This document shows positions 44,784-53,912 of a DNA stretch of 64,000 nt, in pieces; positions within the stretch are counted from its first letter, which is position 1, and each line of letters begins with the position of its first letter. The notes below the pieces were generated by a model, which was not told the DNA's origin, did not search any database, and saw only the letters and a list, made by a program, of their open reading frames with translations. Source of the DNA: Lewinellaceae bacterium (lineage in GTDB: Bacteria > Bacteroidota > Bacteroidia > Chitinophagales > Saprospiraceae); the NCBI GenBank assembly GCA_016719605.1, contig JADJYW010000006.1, positions 361,501 through 425,500 of the forward strand, read 5' to 3'. A program made the translations under genes and the position numbers.

Positions 44784-45245
44784 ATGAAAATAGCCGTATT
44801 CCCGGGTTCGTTCGATCCGATTACTATTGGTCATGTTGACTTGGTCGCCCGGGCACTTCCTCTTTTCGATCAAATTGTGGTGGCTGTAGGAACCAATACC
44901 ACTAAAAAATACCTGTTTTCACTGGAGCAGCGCCTAGAGTGGTTGCATCAGGTATTTGATCGATATCCCCAGGTACGGGTGGAGCATTTCCCCAACTTGA
45001 CAGCACACTACTGCCAGCGTATCGGCGCCCGCTACCTGTTGCGCGGACTCCGCAATGGCTCCGATTTCGATTACGAAAAAACGATTTCCCAAATCAATCA
45101 CATTGTGGGCGGCGGTATTGAGACGGTGTTCTTGATCGCCCAGCCGGAAATGTCGCATATCAGCAGTACCATCGTCCGGGAGATTATCGTGGGGGGGGGG
45201 GACGCTTCACCGTTTATCCCAAAAGAAATGCATATCACCATTTAA
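44784..45245 (+). CDS. coaD: Pantetheine-phosphate adenylyltransferase
   Basis: Coenzyme A biosynthesis enzyme that adenylates 4'-phosphopantetheine; 153 residues, close to the usual length. Motifs: FPGSFDPITIGHVDLV with the T/HxGH nucleotide-binding site, RGLRNGSDFDYE, and ISSTIVREI. Between VREII and DASPFIPKE there is a run of 11 Gs (45191-45201) coding for Val-Gly-Gly-Gly; most relatives read a few residues such as KFGGD here. The frame is intact in this assembly. A change of one base would truncate the last ~14 residues. Confidence 0.95.
   Translation: MKIAVFPGSFDPITIGHVDLVARALPLFDQIVVAVGTNTTKKYLFSLEQRLEWLHQVFDRYPQVRVEHFPNLTAHYCQRIGARYLLRGLRNGSDFDYEKTISQINHIVGGGIETVFLIAQPEMSHISSTIVREIIVGGGDASPFIPKEMHITI
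45191..45201 (+). repeat. 11-base poly-G tract inside coaD
   Basis: Eleven consecutive Gs close to the 3' end of coaD. Tracts of this length slip during replication and sequencing. The length that keeps coaD in frame is present here. Confidence 0.8.
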
Positions 45246-45280
45246 AAAAATCATGCCATCACTCAATTACTCAACGACAG

Positions 45281-46911
45281 ATGTCTGACGCAATTTTCAA
45301 TGTACCGCACCCAATCAACGAACCAATCCTGAGCTATGCCCCGGGAAGCCCGGAGAAAAAAGAACTGAAACAGGTCTTGGCTGATCTGAAGTCTGTGCAG
45401 CGCGACATCCCGATGTTCATCGGTGGCAAGCACATACGCACAGAGGCAAAAACGATTATGTATCCTCCACATGAAATCAGCCATACGCTGGGGTATCACG
45501 CCATAGGGAATGCAGGCCACGTCCGCAATGCGATAGATGCCGCTTTGGCGGCTAAACCGACTTGGGAAACAATGCCCTGGCAAGATCGGGCCGCTATTTT
45601 TTTGAAAGCTGCGGATCTCCTGGCAGGCCCGTACCGAGCCAAAATGAATGCCGCGACGATGCTGTGCCAGAGCAAAAATGTATTTCAGGCCGAAATTGAC
45701 TGTGTTTGCGAATTAGTAGACTTCTGGCGCTATAACGCCTGGTTTATGCAAGAAATTTATAAACAACAGCCGTTAAGCGTGCGCAACACCTGGAATCGTA
45801 TGGACTGGCGTCCGCTGGAAGGTTTTGTGTTTGCCCTGACACCCTTCAATTTCACCTCCATCGCTGGCAATCTGCCTACCGCACCAGCCATGCTTGGCAA
45901 TGTAACCGTCTGGAAACCTGCTGAATCGCAGATATACTCCGCAGCTATTATCATGGAGATATTAGAAGAAGCCGGGTTACCTGCGGGAGTCATCAATCTT
46001 ATCTATGTGGACGGGCCGACGGTTGGTGAAGTGGTATTCCAGCATCCGGATTTTGCCGGGCTACATTTCACGGGCAGTACAGGTGTATTCCAAACCCTCT
46101 GGAAAACAATCGGCGCAAATATTGCAAAGTACAAGACGTATCCCAGAATTGTGGGCGAGACAGGCGGCAAAGACTTTGTTGTAGCGCATCCTTCTGCCGA
46201 CTCCAAGGCCGTGGCCGTGGCACTCATCCGCGGTGCTTTTGAATATCAGGGTCAAAAATGCTCGGCAGCATCAAGGGCGTACATCCGCGTAGCCTGTGGC
46301 CGACGGTACGGCAATATCTGCTGGACGATCTTGGCCAAATGAAGATGGGGAACCCGGAGGATTTCACTAATTTTTTTAATGCCGTAATTGATGCCAAGGC
46401 CTTTGACAAAATATCCGGGTATATCACTACCACCAGGCAGTCCGACAAAGCCAAGATTATCGCTGGTGGCAATTTTGATAAATCCAAAGGTTATTTCATC
46501 GAGCCGACCGTGATCGAGGCGACCGATCCCAGGTACATTACCATGTGTGAGGAAATTTTTGGACCAGTACTGACGGTCTTTGTTTATGAAGATGACCAAT
46601 TTGAGGAGACCCTGGATTTAGTCAATACGTCTTCGCCGTATGCACTTACAGGAGCTGTTTTTGCACAAGACCGGACAGCACTGGTGCTGGCTGATCATAA
46701 ATTGCGCCATGCTGCCGGAAATTACTACATCAACGACAAGCCGACGGGTGCCGTAGTTGGGCAGCAGCCCTTTGGCGGCGGCAGGGCGTCCGGTACCAAT
46801 GATAAAGCAGGATCCATATTGAATATGTACCGCTGGTTGTCACCGCGCACCATCAAGGAGAATTTCGTGCCGCCGACAGACTTCCGATACCCCTTTATGC
46901 AGGAAGCCTGA
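45281..46911 (+). CDS. pruA: L-glutamate gamma-semialdehyde (1-pyrroline-5-carboxylate) dehydrogenase (one apparent frameshift)
   Basis: Proline-catabolism aldehyde dehydrogenase, ~543 residues after repair. The N-terminal region (FNVPHPINEPILSYAPGSPEK) is typical of stand-alone PruA. NAD-binding and catalytic motifs include FNFTSIAGNLPTAPAM, HFTGSTGVFQTLW, the active-site Glu in VGETGGKD and the catalytic Cys in YQGQKCSAASRAY. The frame breaks at CC 46285-46286: one extra C restores RAYIPRSLWPTVRQYL, and the remainder (GNPEDFTNFFNAVID, EEIFGPVLTVFVY, NYYINDKPTGAVVGQQPFGG) follows. It converts glutamate semialdehyde to glutamate. A strong terminator follows. Confidence 0.94.
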
Positions 46912-46918
46912 ACAACAG

Positions 46919-46963
46919 AAAAAGCGGCTGATCGGAGGTGTCCGGTCAGCCGCTTTTCGTTTT
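46919..46963. terminator. Terminator between pruA and rplS
   Basis: Stem AAAAGCGGCTGATCGG paired with 46942-46957 (CCGGTCAGCCGCTTTT, one G-T wobble) and a 6-base loop, flanked by A and T runs. It serves both convergent genes. Confidence 0.9.
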
Positions 46964-46979
46964 AAGTAAAACAGGCGGT

Positions 46980-47357
46980 TTAGTTGCCGCTGTTGGTGTT
47001 GAAAAACTTCAACTCCTTGATGCGAGCCTTTTTGCCTACGAGGTTGCGCAGGTAGTACAGTCGTGCCCGACGAACCCGGCCGCGCTTTACCACCTGAATA
47101 CCGGCGATATTCGGGTTGGTATACGAGAAAATACGTTCCACTCCAACGCCGTGCGATATTTTACGTACAGTGAATGTACGCGTCAAACCGTGGCCTTTGA
47201 TTTGAATTACATCACCTCGGAAATCTTGTTCGCGTGTTTTGTCACCTTCAACGATCCGGTATTTAACGATAACTGTATCACCGGTTTTAAAAGCAGGCAG
47301 GGTCGGCTCCGTCAGCATTTGTTGGTGTACAAACTGGATGGCTTCCAATTCTTTCAT
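46980..47357 (-). CDS. rplS: 50S ribosomal protein L19
   Basis: Large-subunit ribosomal protein at the 30S-50S interface, 125 residues, matching the family length. Conserved stretches: PAFKTGDTVIVKYRIVEGDK, QDFRGDVIQIKGHG, FTVRKISHGVGVERIF and VVKRGRVRRARLYYLRNLVGKKARIKE (in the C-terminal third). It stands alone here without the usual rpsP-rimM-trmD neighbours, which is common in Bacteroidota. A TACCTTTG -7 box lies at 47400-47407. Confidence 0.98.
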   Translation of the reverse strand: MKELEAIQFVHQQMLTEPTLPAFKTGDTVIVKYRIVEGDKTREQDFRGDVIQIKGHGLTRTFTVRKISHGVGVERIFSYTNPNIAGIQVVKRGRVRRARLYYLRNLVGKKARIKELKFFNTNSGN

Positions 47358-47399
47358 GATATTCTAGTAATTGAGTACTTCGGTTCTAAAATTGAGGCG

Positions 47400-47407
47400 C
47401 AAAGGTA
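47400..47407 (-). promoter_or_regulatory. Candidate -7 box of rplS
   Basis: TACCTTTG on the minus strand fits TAnnTTTG, 43 bases before the rplS ATG; no clear -33 TTTG. Confidence 0.45.
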
Positions 47408-47520
47408 GTTTACCGGCCATAGAAATAAAAGTGTTCCTCCGGAATTTTATTTGACCGACGAAAAAACCTTAATGCAAAGTTAAATGTCGAGACATTTATT
47501 TTTGCAACACCTGAACAACT

Positions 47521-47528
47521 TACCTTTG
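47521..47528 (+). promoter_or_regulatory. Candidate -7 box of the YceI gene
   Basis: TACCTTTG, 55 bases before the ATG at 47583, with TTTG at 47501-47504 (spacer 16, shorter than usual). Moderately supported. Confidence 0.4.
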
Positions 47529-47582
47529 CACTGCGTTTAGGCAACAACAATTATTCACTGCATTAAAATTTTAACGTCGAAC

Positions 47583-48164
47583 ATGAAAAAACTGTTTTTT
47601 CTCCCGCTTCTGGCCATCTTGGTAATGGCAGCCACCACAACAGCCACCTACAAAGCCGATCTCGTTTCCAGCAATATCGTTTGGAAAGCCGCCAAAGTAA
47701 CTGGTGAGCATACCGGTACCGTGAAACTCAAAAATGGCAACCTTCAATTTACCGATGGCAAGCTCAGTGGCGGCTCTTTCGAAATTGATATGAATTCCAT
47801 CAACTGCACCGACCTCGAAGGCGAATGGGCAGGAAAACTGGTTGGGCATATCAAAAGTGACGATTTCTTCGGTGTAGAGAAATACCCGACATCTAAGTTC
47901 GTCATCACCCGTGCTATCCCAACGGACTCTAAGGGTAACTACAAAATCGTAGGTAACCTCACGATCAAGGCAACGACCAAGGAAATTAAATTCCCGGCCA
48001 ACCTGACCGAGGCGGGAAACCAAGTGACTGCTACTGGCAAGATCACGGTCGACCGCTCCGAATACGATGTGCGCTACGGGTCCGGCTCGTTTTTCGACAA
48101 CTTGGGAGACAAAACCATTTATGATGATTTTGACCTGAATGTCACGCTCGTAACTAAAAAGTAA
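47583..48164 (+). CDS. YceI-family lipid-binding protein
   Basis: Exported lipocalin-like protein of 193 residues that binds polyisoprenoid or other amphiphilic molecules. A signal peptide (MKKLFFLPLLAILVMAATTTA) precedes the YceI barrel, with VWKAAKVTGEHTGTVKLKNG, SFEIDMNSINCTDLEG, HIKSDDFFGVEKYPTSKFV, the NYKIVGNLTIKATTKEIKFPA segment and the DRSEYDVRYGSGSFFDNLGD segment conserved in the family. The ligand is unknown. Single gene with its own candidate promoter and a strong terminator. Confidence 0.94.
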   Translation: MKKLFFLPLLAILVMAATTTATYKADLVSSNIVWKAAKVTGEHTGTVKLKNGNLQFTDGKLSGGSFEIDMNSINCTDLEGEWAGKLVGHIKSDDFFGVEKYPTSKFVITRAIPTDSKGNYKIVGNLTIKATTKEIKFPANLTEAGNQVTATGKITVDRSEYDVRYGSGSFFDNLGDKTIYDDFDLNVTLVTKK

Positions 48165-48190
48165 GCCTGTACAGGTGTTTTTATACTGAA

Positions 48191-48226
48191 CCGCCTGGTG
48201 GAAATCTCCACCAGGCGGTTTTGTTT
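48191..48226 (+). terminator. Terminator after the YceI gene
   Basis: Perfect 12-bp stem CCGCCTGGTGGA/TCCACCAGGCGG (48191-48202 and 48207-48218) with an AATC loop and a TTTTGTTT tail. Confidence 0.93.
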
Positions 48227-48237
48227 GAATATCCCCG

Positions 48238-48245
48238 TACCTTTG
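48238..48245 (+). promoter_or_regulatory. Candidate -7 box before the T9SS cargo gene
   Basis: TACCTTTG, about 105 bases before the ATG at 48343 and just beyond the YceI terminator. No -33 element at the usual spacing. Confidence 0.35.
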
Positions 48246-48342
48246 CAGCCCCTCAAAACTTGTTTGTGCAAGTACAATTTGGAGGGGTTTCGGCGTTTGC
48301 TGAAAAAAATGTTTTCTCTTATTGTTAAAAATATACTTGTCC

Positions 48343-49508
48343 ATGCTTCGCGTTGCTTCTTATGCTTTGCTGGTGGGTGTCGTGTTTAGTCTGACGGCGT
48401 ACCAGTCTGGAGACCCGAAGTTCTTAGAGCGGCCTCTCCCGGTAAATTCTACGTTGGCCACTATATTTTTTGAAGATGAACCGCACATATCCGAGGATAT
48501 TGTTCTTGCTCCAGCCGACTCTGTGGGCATGTTGCGCATCTTGATGCTCAATTATACCGCGTACGACAGCGCGTATGCCTCCAAGATGAAAGAATTGATT
48601 CTCAAACGTTTGCCAGGAGCGGTGCTGACTGAATTTTGGGAAGGAAGTTCGCAAAGTCTTGCCGAAATACTGACAGACCAGCATGTTGTTGTAGTTACTT
48701 ATCCATCGACTGGGAATACCCAACAGGTTCGGGCGTATGGAAAAGTATTGAAGCAATACATACAGCAGGGTGGAGCAATCGTGTTCAGCGGCACAGATCA
48801 GTTTGGCATATTGCAACACTACGGCCTGTTCGATCTGGATTTTGGCTATTTCTGCTCCGGCATGGAGGTTCATGAGGATGTACTTGACCATCCCGTGCTG
48901 GCGGGCACCCCATCCGATTTTTCTCTTGCCAACTATATTTATCCTTTGGACATATCTGACCCCAATTTTGTCGTACTGGCCAACATTCACGGCTACCCGA
49001 CGGTTGGCTACAAGCCGATTGGTCAGGGCAAAGTCGTTTATCTGGGTCTGGAATACTACTATGACGAGGCCGTTTCCACCCGGATTTTAGAAAACACCCT
49101 GCGTTGGTTGGGGCCGGATCAGGAGGAAGGTTCTGTAGCTGCAGCCCAAGTATCAGATAACAATATCTGGACATCCGTTCGGGACGGCGTACGGAGGAAA
49201 GGCTGTATGTGGGTTCCGGGAGTGCAACATCTGTTACAAACACTCCTGCGTTTGATCTGAAGATATACCCGAATCCATATTTTGGCAAAGCTACACTTGA
49301 TGTCAACATAGAAAAGTCTGCTCCTGTTGCCATCGAAATGACCGATGAATCTGGCGCTCTGGTTGCAGTACTGCTGCCATATCGTGTGTTGCCGCAGGGT
49401 TTTTACCGCTTCGAGCTGCCCAACGTGGCTTCCGGTGTGTACTTTGTGAAATGCCAGGCCGGCAAACAAACCACCGTACGAAAAGTGGTCAAAGCGGCAG
49501 CTCAGTAG
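48343..49508 (+). CDS. Secreted protein with ThuA/GATase1-like domain and T9SS sorting domain (one apparent frameshift)
   Basis: An exported protein of ~388 residues after repair. The ATG at 48343 gives a plausible signal sequence (MLRVASYALLVGVVFSLTAY). The middle (~60-260) resembles a glutamine-amidotransferase-like/ThuA fold: QHVVVVTYPSTGN, IQQGGAIVFSGTDQFG, DHPVLAG, GKVVYLGLEYYYDE. The frame changes near 49176-49195; joining frames gives TERLYVGSGSATSV, then YPNPYFGKATLDVNIEKSA and LPNVASGVYFVKC, a classical type A C-terminal domain of type IX secretion. Substrate and role unknown. Cell-surface anchoring or release through T9SS is inferred. Confidence 0.82.
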
Positions 49509-49523
49509 CGTATGAAGTTGTTT

Positions 49524-49577
49524 AGAAATACACAGAGGGGTCGGGTTCTTCAGAACCCGGCCCCTCTGTGTATTTCT
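49524..49577. terminator. Long bidirectional terminator hairpin
   Basis: A 26-bp stem (49524-49549 with 49552-49577) with a 2-base loop and one G-U pair, between convergent genes. Its GGGTTCTTCAGAACCC core is a common terminator/repeat type in Bacteroidota. Confidence 0.9.
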
Positions 49578-49593
49578 TTGCGATGCAGAAGGA

Positions 49594-51045
49594 TTATTTT
49601 TCTCCTTTCGCCCCCTTCTTTTCTTCCTGAAACCGTATGATGTCCTCCATAATTTCGCCGAGTTTTTCGGCTCCGATACGTTTCATCAGGATTTCGTGCT
49701 TGCGATCCAGAACAAATATCTGCGGCGTGGATTGAACGTCGTAGAGTGTTTTGTAGCGGCTCTGAATATACGGGTCATAGGTGTTCAGGAAAAGGAAATC
49801 GCTGAAACCCTTGTCCTCAATTTCTTTCCAACAGTCAGGCCCCTTGTCGGTTACGGCGGTACAGACGGCAAATATCTTCACGCCCCGGTCTTTGTACTTG
49901 TTGGCAAACTCCACCATGTGCGGTGCGGATTTTTTACAATGGCTACAGTCCGGTGCCCAAAAGTACAGCACGGTGTAGTCGGCATCCACGTCCCAGAGCG
50001 CGGAGGGTTTGTCGTTGCGGTCTTTGACGACGATGTTGGGGGCTATTTTGCCGATCAGTATCGGTTCGAGGCGCCGGGCATTGTCACAGATTTTTTCCAA
50101 ATCCTCTTGTTTTACCCACGGCGCGCCACCGTTGCAATAGTACCGTTGTGCCAAGTGAACATAGCACGCATCCATACCAACAATAGTGGACTTGGCAAAT
50201 GCATTCAAAAAATGGATGAGGTAGAACTTGTAGGTTTCCGGTGTATTTTTCAGTTTTTCGATAACCACATCCAGAGCTATACGGATGCTGTCGGGGTGTT
50301 GGGGCACAACCTTGTTAATGTAAGTGTCTACCTTGGGATGCAGCACGGGGCTTCGTAGGAGGCATGGGTCGGCAACATCTACATTGTCGAAATAGTGAGC
50401 GCGGTACCAGTAGTACTTTTTCATTTGTACCTCCTTGGCGTCGGCGCCTTCAAACTCCGGCACTTCCGGCTCAATAGAACTTTTGATGATCTTGGCCGTG
50501 AGTGTCGCCGGGTTCCTGGCGATCAGATCGGCCTGATACTTACGCACCTGCTTGTCCAATTCACCACTCTCGGCTACCAAACGCAGGGAGTCGGCCTCGT
50601 TGCCACCGATGCGGGCTAATTTGGCCTTGATGGTGTCGGCCTCCACGCGCATCTTGTTCAAAAAGGTCAGGTACTCGTAGAAAACCTTGTTTTCATCAGA
50701 ACCCTTCAGTTTCATTTTGCCAACAGCATCTTTGGCGTCGGTTTGCATGGTGAAATCCTGATCCGCTTCAGGCAGCAGGAGCTGAATAAATGCGTTGTCG
50801 GGCTTGAGCACCAGCAGGTACACGCCGCAGGGCAGGAGTGTGTCGGCCTTGAAGGTGAAATACCCGTCGGCGTCGGCCTCAACAGTATCCTTCACATACT
50901 GTTTGTCGCCGTAATGGAACCCAAGAACGAGTTCGTTTTCGCCGTAGTTGTCCAATTTGACCCGGATATTGTAGCCTTTTTGGGCCTCGGCGGAGAAAAC
51001 AGTAAAAAGCAACATTGCGAAAAACACGCTGAAACGAGCGGTCAT
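49594..51045 (-). CDS. TlpA-like thioredoxin-fold protein with DUF4369/DUF5106-type N-terminus
   Basis: Exported thiol-disulphide protein, 483 residues. Signal peptide (MTARFSVFFAMLLFTVFSAEAQ), an N-terminal beta domain of the DUF4369 type (~22-115), a helical DUF5106-like middle (~120-330) and a C-terminal thioredoxin domain with YFWAPDCSHCKKSAP (CxxC ~Cys373-Cys376) and cis-Pro in STPQIFVLD. Such proteins of Bacteroidota act as periplasmic reductants or folding factors; the target is unknown. It is the last gene of a minus-strand set that includes the sigma-54 activator. Confidence 0.9.
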   Translation of the reverse strand: MTARFSVFFAMLLFTVFSAEAQKGYNIRVKLDNYGENELVLGFHYGDKQYVKDTVEADADGYFTFKADTLLPCGVYLLVLKPDNAFIQLLLPEADQDFTMQTDAKDAVGKMKLKGSDENKVFYEYLTFLNKMRVEADTIKAKLARIGGNEADSLRLVAESGELDKQVRKYQADLIARNPATLTAKIIKSSIEPEVPEFEGADAKEVQMKKYYWYRAHYFDNVDVADPCLLRSPVLHPKVDTYINKVVPQHPDSIRIALDVVIEKLKNTPETYKFYLIHFLNAFAKSTIVGMDACYVHLAQRYYCNGGAPWVKQEDLEKICDNARRLEPILIGKIAPNIVVKDRNDKPSALWDVDADYTVLYFWAPDCSHCKKSAPHMVEFANKYKDRGVKIFAVCTAVTDKGPDCWKEIEDKGFSDFLFLNTYDPYIQSRYKTLYDVQSTPQIFVLDRKHEILMKRIGAEKLGEIMEDIIRFQEEKKGAKGEK

Positions 51046-51081
51046 GGTCGGTAGGTAGTTTGAATGTTGAACGGTTTTTTA

Positions 51082-52370
51082 TCAAAGATTGTATTGCTTG
51101 ATCTTTCGGTACAGGGTGCGTTCGGAGATTTTCAGTTCCTCGGCGGCTTCCTTGCGCCGACTGTGGTATTTTTTCAGAGCGCGGCGAATGGCTTCTTTTT
51201 CAATTTCGTCCATAGCCAGCGGCGCGTCTTCCACATCGGAGCGGTCGAAGGCGTTCTGATTCTTGGACGGCTCAATGATAATGGGCGTCACACGGAAGGC
51301 TGTTTCGTTTGGCGCTTCGGTGCTTTCTTCCCGGTCATAATCGTTCCGGTTGCCATGTGGCAATTGCTCGGAGAAGCTAATGGAGGGTTGCAGTCGTCGC
51401 AGGTTGCTCATGTCGGGCATGCGCAGGTTGTTGTTTTGAATCAACTCAAACACAAGTCCCTTGAGATCGTTCAGGTCGTTCTTCATGTCTACGAGCAATT
51501 TGTAGAAGATTTCACGTTCCTGAAATTCGCTGCCTTTTGTACCGCCGCCATTGCGTTCGGCGGGCACGGGCAGGTTTCGGGCAAACATCTGCGGCATCTG
51601 GCGGTGCAGGGCCTCCAAGCCGATTTCGCGTGCTTCGGACAGAACAGAAAACTGCTCGGCCACATTTTTCAACTCGCGGATGTTGCCTGGCCACCGATAG
51701 GTTTCGAGGGCAAACTGCGCTTGTTCGTCCAGCCGGATAGGCTGCATCCGATACTTTTCGGCGAAATCGTGCGCAAATTTTCGGAACAGCACGAGAATAT
51801 CCTCCCGACGCTCCTTGAGCGCCGGCACGCGGATGGGCACCGTGCTGAGGCGGTAGTATAGGTCTTCCCGGAACTTGCCCTGCGCACGCGCTCCTCCAGA
51901 TCCACATTGGTGGCGGCTATGACCCGCACGTCGGTTTTCAATACCTTGGAGGCGCCCACGCGAATAAATTCACCGGATTCCAGTACCCGCAGAAGGTACG
52001 ACTGTGTATCAAGCGGCATTTCAGCTATCTCGTCGAGGAAAATGGTGCCGCCACTAACGGTTTCAAAATAACCCTTGCGGTCGTTTACAGCCCCGGTAAA
52101 CGCTCCTTTTTCGTGGCCGAACAGTTCGGAATTGATCGTTCCCTCCGGAATAGCGCCGCAGTTGACAGCGATAAACTCGTTGTGTTTACGGGCGCTCAGG
52201 GTGTGGATGATTTTGGAAAAAACTTCCTTGCCCACGCCGCTCTCGCCCGTGATGAGTACGGTGAGGTCGGTGGGCGCTACCCGCACGGCCGTTTCGAGCG
52301 CGGCGTCCAGCAGGTTCGAGGTGCCGACAATGCCGAAACGCTGTTTTATGGATTGAAGGTTGATAGACAT
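51082..52370 (-). CDS. Sigma-54-dependent transcriptional activator (one apparent frameshift)
   Basis: AAA+ activator of sigma-54 RNA polymerase, ~429 residues after repair. No receiver or sensor domain precedes the central domain, which starts at residue ~1. Visible: Walker A GESGVGKEVF, the sigma-54 contact loop GAFTGA, Walker B GGTIFLDEIAEM, and RVIAATNVDLEERV. The frame breaks near 51881: one added base restores VRQGKFREDLYYRLSTVPIRVPALKER. A Gly/Ser/Asn-rich linker is followed by a Fis-type helix-turn-helix (RRKEAAEELKISERTLYRKIKQY). This form, next to miaB, is common in Bacteroidota; targets unknown. Confidence 0.92.
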
Positions 52371-52392
52371 CAGGCGGCTTCTAATTTGTTAT

Positions 52393-53826
52393 TTAAACAA
52401 TCTCCCCCAGCAACGTCGCACTCGTCACATCCCGCACCCGCACCATCACATAATCCCCCGGCTGCAATCCCGGTTTTTTCGGAAACACCAGCATCTTGTT
52501 CTGCGTGTTGCGCCCGCAAAAATCCTGATCGGATTTGCGCGAGTTGCCCTCGATGAGCACCTCGAACACCTTGCCGATATCGGCCTGGTTATGGCGCAGG
52601 CTCACGGCGGTTTGCAGGCGGATAATCTCGTTCAGACGGCGTTTTTTTACATCCTCCGGTATGTCATCTGCGAATTTGCGAGCGGCCAGCGTACCCGGGC
52701 GTTCGGAATAGAAAAACATGTACGACATGGAAAAATTGGCCCATTCGACGATGCTGAGCGTGTCCTGGTGCTCTTCCTCGGTCTCGGAGCAGAAGCCCGT
52801 GATGATGTCGCTCGATACGGTCGCTTCGGGCAGAATGCGGCGGATGGCGCGGATACGATCCTCGTACCAGGGCCGGTCGTAGGTGCGGTTCATCATTTCG
52901 AGGATGCGGCTGTTGCCCGATTGCACCGGGAGGTGTATGTATTTGCAGATGTTATCGTATCGGGCCATGACGTGCAGCACCTCATCGGTCATGTCCTTGG
53001 GGTGGCTGGTGCTGAAGCGGACGCGCAGTTTCGGGTGCACCAAAGCCGTCATTTCCAGCAAATTGGCAAAATGGACACGCTCGCCGGTCTCGGGATTCTC
53101 CCATTTGTACGAATCCACATTCTGGCCGAGCAGGGTGACTTCGCGGAAGCCGTTTTCAAACAAGCCTGCCGCCTCGGACACGATGCTGAACGGGTCGCGG
53201 GAGCGCTCGCGGCCGCGGGTGAACGGCACCACGCAAAACGAGCACATGTTGTCGCAGCCGCGCATGATGGATATGAACGCCGTGATGCCGTTGCTTTCCA
53301 GGCGCACAGGGCTGATATCGGCGTAGGTTTCTTCGCGGCTGAGCAGTACGTTCACCATGCGCTGGCCGTCTTCGGCGCCGCCGATGAGGTTGGGCAGGTC
53401 GCGGTAGGCATCGGGGCCAACCACGATGTCCACGAGTTTTTCCTCTTCGAGAAATTTCTTTTTCAGGCGCTCCGCCATGCAACCGAGCACGCCGACCACC
53501 GTGCCGGGGCGCCGTTTTTTGATCGTTTCAAAAAAACGCAGGCGCTTGCGTACGGTATCTTCTGCTTTTTCGCGGATGGAGCAGGTGTTGATGAGAATCA
53601 AATCACTTTCTTCCGCGTTGCGGGTGGGCGAGTAGCCGACTTCGCTGAGGATGGAGGCCACAATTTCCGAATCGCTGAAATTCATCTGGCAGCCATAGCT
53701 CTCGATGTAAAATTTCCGCCCGCCAGGCGTGCTTGTCTCCTGCCAATGTTCCTTGAACAGCACGTTGCCCTGCTTCGCTTCGTCTATGGTTTTGATGCCC
53801 TCGAGTGTCGGGTTGTTGTCGTACAT
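52393..53826 (-). CDS. miaB: tRNA-2-methylthio-N6-dimethylallyladenosine synthase
   Basis: Radical-SAM methylthiotransferase that modifies A37 of tRNAs reading UNN codons, 477 residues from the ATG at 53826 (an in-frame TTG nine codons upstream is less likely). The N-terminal UPF0004 domain has YGCQMNFSDSE, INTCSIREKAE and GVLGCMAERL with its three cluster cysteines. The radical-SAM site is CDNMCSFCVVPFTRGRERSR, and the TRAM domain ends the protein (FEVLIEGNSRKS, YVMVRVRDVTSATLLGEIV). It lies 22 bases upstream of the sigma-54 activator, an arrangement conserved in the phylum. Confidence 0.97.
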   Translation of the reverse strand: MYDNNPTLEGIKTIDEAKQGNVLFKEHWQETSTPGGRKFYIESYGCQMNFSDSEIVASILSEVGYSPTRNAEESDLILINTCSIREKAEDTVRKRLRFFETIKKRRPGTVVGVLGCMAERLKKKFLEEEKLVDIVVGPDAYRDLPNLIGGAEDGQRMVNVLLSREETYADISPVRLESNGITAFISIMRGCDNMCSFCVVPFTRGRERSRDPFSIVSEAAGLFENGFREVTLLGQNVDSYKWENPETGERVHFANLLEMTALVHPKLRVRFSTSHPKDMTDEVLHVMARYDNICKYIHLPVQSGNSRILEMMNRTYDRPWYEDRIRAIRRILPEATVSSDIITGFCSETEEEHQDTLSIVEWANFSMSYMFFYSERPGTLAARKFADDIPEDVKKRRLNEIIRLQTAVSLRHNQADIGKVFEVLIEGNSRKSDQDFCGRNTQNKMLVFPKKPGLQPGDYVMVRVRDVTSATLLGEIV

Positions 53827-53850
53827 ATTTTGTGCTTCGATTTGCGGCGG

Positions 53851-53858
53851 CAAAGGTA
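53851..53858 (-). promoter_or_regulatory. Candidate -7 box of miaB
   Basis: TACCTTTG on the minus strand matches TAnnTTTG, 25 bases before the miaB ATG; the -33 region is A/T-rich but lacks TTTG. Confidence 0.45.
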
Positions 53859-53912
53859 GGTGTTTGCCGGGAAAAAAATGACAGAATGGCAGGGACTTGT
53901 CTGTCCGATCCG

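Noticed and set aside
37617..49508. Horizontally acquired block, because the oxidase-to-T9SS region looks more A/T-rich than its flanks
   Set aside because: The genes are core respiratory and housekeeping functions in the usual Bacteroidota order, without mobile genes or tRNA borders; codon selection of highly expressed genes is a simpler reason.
52360..53859. A 499-codon plus-strand frame over miaB
   Set aside because: It is the shadow of a minus-strand radical-SAM gene with intact motifs and encodes nothing recognisable.
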